From NCBI RefSeq assembly GCF_047345145.1, contig NZ_JBLFER010000003.1, positions 248,001 through 312,000 of the forward strand: 64,000 nucleotides of DNA. The letters are read 5' to 3'. The stretch is from Maribacter_C sp047345145. Its GTDB lineage: Bacteria > Bacteroidota > Bacteroidia > Flavobacteriales > Flavobacteriaceae. Below are positions 61,419-64,000 of this stretch, piece by piece. Each line of letters starts with the position of its first letter. The first letter of the stretch is position 1. A program made the position numbers and the translations under genes. The notes under the pieces were generated by a model. That model searched no databases, had not been told where the DNA came from, and was given only the letters and a program-made list of their open reading frames with translations.

Positions 61419-62714
61419 ATGATAAATAAGATCAAAAGACCCGTACTATTTTTAATATGCTATTTAGTTTCAATAGTAGTTTTCACGTGTTCTGATAATA
61501 CAAAAGTGATTGAAAGTAAGTCAGCAGCGGATATTTTAGGAAACTCTGACTACTTGGCCATATCCTATGGTGGATATCGTATGAGCTCACGTGATATTCA
61601 ACCTACGATTACAGAACTTAAGGAAGATATGAAGCTGCTCTCCGCAATGGGAGTTGGAATTCTTCGCACCTATAATGTGCAGTTGCAACAAGCTGCCAAT
61701 TTATTGGAAGCCATCAAACAACTCAAAGAAGAAGATTCAAATTTTGAGATGTATGTGATGCTAGGGGCTTGGATTGATTGCAAAGATGCTTGGACCGATT
61801 CACCAAATCATGAAGCTGAAAGCGAGAACAATGCAGGTGAAATAGATAGGGCAGTAGCACTGGCGCAAAAGTATCCTGATATTGTGAAAATTATTGCTGT
61901 TGGAAATGAAGCTATGGTACATTGGGCACAAAGTTATTTTGTGAGACCTAATGTTATCTTGAAATGGGTGAATCACATTCAAGAACTTAAAAAGACCGGT
62001 AAATTATCTAAAGACCTTTGGGTTACCAGTTCAGATAATTTTGCCGCTTGGGGTGCTGGTGATGAAATTTACCATACTGATGACCTGAAGCAGTTAATCA
62101 ATGCAGTGGATTATATATCGATGCATACCTACCCTTTTCATGAAACCCATTATAAAGCTGACTATTGGAAAGTTCCAGAAAACGAAGCGGGATTATCTGA
62201 ATTGGAAAAAGTAGATGCTGCGGCCTTAAGGGCCAAAAATTACGCCATTACAGAATATAAGGCTGTTTTAAAACACCTTGAGAGTCTCGGCATTGAAAAG
62301 CCAATTCATATTGGAGAGACAGGTTGGGCCAGTATTTCAGATGGTTTTTATGGCCCTGAAGGTTCAAAAGCTGCAGATGAGTATAAACAGGGACGTTATT
62401 ATGCCCATACGCGAGAATGGACAAAAGCAGAAGGTATTTCCTGTTTTTACTTTGAGGCATTTGATGAGAACTGGAAAGACGCGGAGAACCCCATAGGATC
62501 TGAAAATCACTTTGGATTGTTTGAAATCAACGGAAAAGCAAAATTCCCTTTATGGAGCTTGGTAGATGAAGGCGTGTTTAAAGGTCTAACAAGAAATGGT
62601 CATGCAATTTCGAAAACCTTCGATGGCAATAAAGAGGAGCTATTAAAAACTGTTTCAGCACCTACATCTGTTGGTGAAATTCAGAAGAGTACAGATATTG
62701 TAAACCCTGAATAA
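61419..62714 (+). CDS. GH17 glycoside hydrolase lipoprotein
   Basis: 431 residues. Hydrophobic N-terminus with lipobox VVFTC and following SDN, so anchored in the envelope. GH17 hallmarks: YGGYRMSSRDIQPTITEL, acid/base Glu164 in VGNEAMVHW and nucleophile Glu300 in IGETGW. The family cuts beta-1,3-glucans (or transfers glycosyl). Starts 3 nt after the phosphorylase stop, so they are tightly coupled. Confidence 0.9.
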   Translation: MINKIKRPVLFLICYLVSIVVFTCSDNTKVIESKSAADILGNSDYLAISYGGYRMSSRDIQPTITELKEDMKLLSAMGVGILRTYNVQLQQAANLLEAIKQLKEEDSNFEMYVMLGAWIDCKDAWTDSPNHEAESENNAGEIDRAVALAQKYPDIVKIIAVGNEAMVHWAQSYFVRPNVILKWVNHIQELKKTGKLSKDLWVTSSDNFAAWGAGDEIYHTDDLKQLINAVDYISMHTYPFHETHYKADYWKVPENEAGLSELEKVDAAALRAKNYAITEYKAVLKHLESLGIEKPIHIGETGWASISDGFYGPEGSKAADEYKQGRYYAHTREWTKAEGISCFYFEAFDENWKDAENPIGSENHFGLFEINGKAKFPLWSLVDEGVFKGLTRNGHAISKTFDGNKEELLKTVSAPTSVGEIQKSTDIVNPE

Positions 62715-62748
62715 AGAGTTTTAATAAGGAAAAACAAAACCAAATACT

Positions 62749-64000
62749 ATGGAAAATGCTACTAGAGTAAAAAGTACTAAGGTGCCAATGGGTCAAAAAA
62801 TTGCTTTTGGTATCGGAATGTTGGCAAACCAAATGTTTCCGGCTGCACTACAAATTTTTATGATGGTCTTAGTAAAAGGTTTGGGTTTTCCACCTTTATT
62901 ATGGGGAATCATATTCTTTGCTCCAAGAATTTTTGATGCGTTTACTGACCCTATTATGGGTTTTATTTCGGATAACACCAGATCAAAATGGGGAAGGCGA
63001 AGACATTTTGTATTTGCTGGAGGCATACTCATGGGTATCGCTTTCATTGCCATGTGGCAGTTGTACCCTGAAAATGGTTTGACGTATAATTTTATTTACT
63101 TCTTAGTTTTATCTTTTATTTTCTATTTAGGCCTTACAATATTCAGTGTGCCTTATGTGGCTATGGGCTATGAAATGAGTGATGACTTTCATGAAAGAAC
63201 AAGTATCATGGCCATAGCACAAATGATTGGCCAATGGGCTTGGGTAATAGTACCTTGGTTTTGGATTATTTTGTACGACCCAGAAATGTTTGATAATGTT
63301 CCGGCGGCAACGAGGACTTTATCATATTATGTTGCAGCATTTTGTACCGTATTAGCATTAGTTCCGGCTATATTTATTAAAAGTGAATCAACTAAAGACA
63401 GAACGGATTTTGAACCGATAAATAAGAGCAATATTTCAAAAAGCTTTAAAAAGATTTTAGTCAGCTTTAAAGAAGCGTTTCGGATTCCGCAGTTTAAGAT
63501 TCTGTGTACGGCTACTTTCTTGGTCTATAATTCATTCATGACCATTTCGGCATTTTCATTTTTTATCATTGTTTCTTATATGTTCAATGGTGATGCTGGT
63601 GCTGCTGGAATATGGCCAACTTTGCATGGTAGTGTTGGTGCATTGGTAACCACTTTTTTGGTAATTCCAATAATTGATGCGATATCTAAAAAACTGGGAA
63701 AGAAAAAGACATTTATGTTATCTCAGGGCATTTCAATTATCGGATATATTCTATTCTGGTTCTTGTTTATCCCTGGTCAGCCCTATATGTTCTTAATTGC
63801 CTTGCCTTTCTTTTCATTTGGAATAGGAGGATTATTTACCTTGATGATGTCAATGACGGCAGATGTTATTGATTTAGATGAGTTGAATACAGGCTTAAGA
63901 AGAGAGGGAATATTTGGTGCAATTTACTGGTGGATGGTGAAATTTGGATTTGCCATCGCCGGACTTCTAAGCGGTTTGTTTATGGCTTGGGTAGGATATA
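62749..64000 (+). CDS. GPH-family sugar:cation symporter (3' end outside window)
   Basis: Open from ATG 62749 to the window end, 417 codons seen with no stop. MFS-type, with GPH marks: MGQKIAFGIGMLANQMFPAA, DPIMGFISDNTRSKWGRRRH and the distal DVIDLDELNTGLRREGIFGA. GPH transporters import glycosides with H+ or Na+. Placed 34 nt after the GH17 gene, so it probably brings beta-glucan oligosaccharides to the cytoplasmic phosphorylase. Confidence 0.9.
   Translation, partial: MENATRVKSTKVPMGQKIAFGIGMLANQMFPAALQIFMMVLVKGLGFPPLLWGIIFFAPRIFDAFTDPIMGFISDNTRSKWGRRRHFVFAGGILMGIAFIAMWQLYPENGLTYNFIYFLVLSFIFYLGLTIFSVPYVAMGYEMSDDFHERTSIMAIAQMIGQWAWVIVPWFWIILYDPEMFDNVPAATRTLSYYVAAFCTVLALVPAIFIKSESTKDRTDFEPINKSNISKSFKKILVSFKEAFRIPQFKILCTATFLVYNSFMTISAFSFFIIVSYMFNGDAGAAGIWPTLHGSVGALVTTFLVIPIIDAISKKLGKKKTFMLSQGISIIGYILFWFLFIPGQPYMFLIALPFFSFGIGGLFTLMMSMTADVIDLDELNTGLRREGIFGAIYWWMVKFGFAIAGLLSGLFMAWVGY

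Overview
The window reads as chromosomal DNA of a marine member of the Flavobacteriaceae (Bacteroidota; the gene content suggests a Zobellia/Maribacter/Arenibacter-like genus, but I cannot fix the genus). Evidence: AT-rich DNA, start sites with little Shine-Dalgarno signal, several TAnnTTTG-type -7 boxes, fused SecDF, Rho with a long basic/Asn-rich insertion, type IX secretion (T9SS) substrates of both C-terminal types, OmpP1/FadL paired with a lipoprotein, and a beta-1,3-glucan locus.

Layout. 1-13 kb: end of a DUF885 metallopeptidase-like gene, malate:quinone oxidoreductase (mqo), a small secreted protein, an amidohydrolase lipoprotein, a DUF2911 protein, asnB, gyrB, secreted unknowns and NAD-dependent malate dehydrogenase (mdh). 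13-23 kb: secDF, then a leftward run folE-cysS-yidD-lgt-DUF192-hydrolase-GNAT-ModF-like ABC ATPase. 23-31 kb: two paralogous secreted proteins with T9SS type B tails, OmpP1/FadL plus a Gly/Trp- and Ser/Arg-rich lipoprotein, and proS. 31-36.5 kb: two tRNA-Glu genes, rpsT, two paralogous seven-helix membrane proteins, a lipoprotein, rho and DUF4293. 36.9-48.9 kb: a secreted beta-helix protein (T9SS type A), a phosphoesterase, truA, an ABC exporter, DUF3667, cdaA, folP, then DUF1599-DoxX/thioredoxin-tpiA-prmA-clpS.

48.9-64 kb is the accessory part: a one-directional locus that fits uptake and breakdown of a laminarin-like beta-1,3-glucan. It holds a beta-propeller/LuxR sensor-regulator, a PKD-containing lipoprotein with two tandem copies of a putative glycan-binding module, a GH16 lipoprotein, a sugar-porter MFS transporter, a 1156-residue cytoplasmic protein resembling beta-1,3-glucan phosphorylases (GH149/GH161-like), a GH17 lipoprotein and the start of a GPH-type symporter. 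Inferred flow: the lipoproteins bind and cut glucan outside the cytoplasm, oligosaccharides or glucose enter through the two symporters, and the phosphorylase releases glucose-1-phosphate. No SusC/SusD pair lies inside the window. The GH16 catalytic domain appears to be split by an inserted module of about 160 residues, and the first ~305 residues of the PKD lipoprotein and of the GH16 enzyme are near copies of each other.

The rest is mainly ordinary core genome, with strong bidirectional terminators between convergent genes and several short palindromic intergenic repeats. I see no CRISPR array, insertion sequence, integrase, rRNA or origin.
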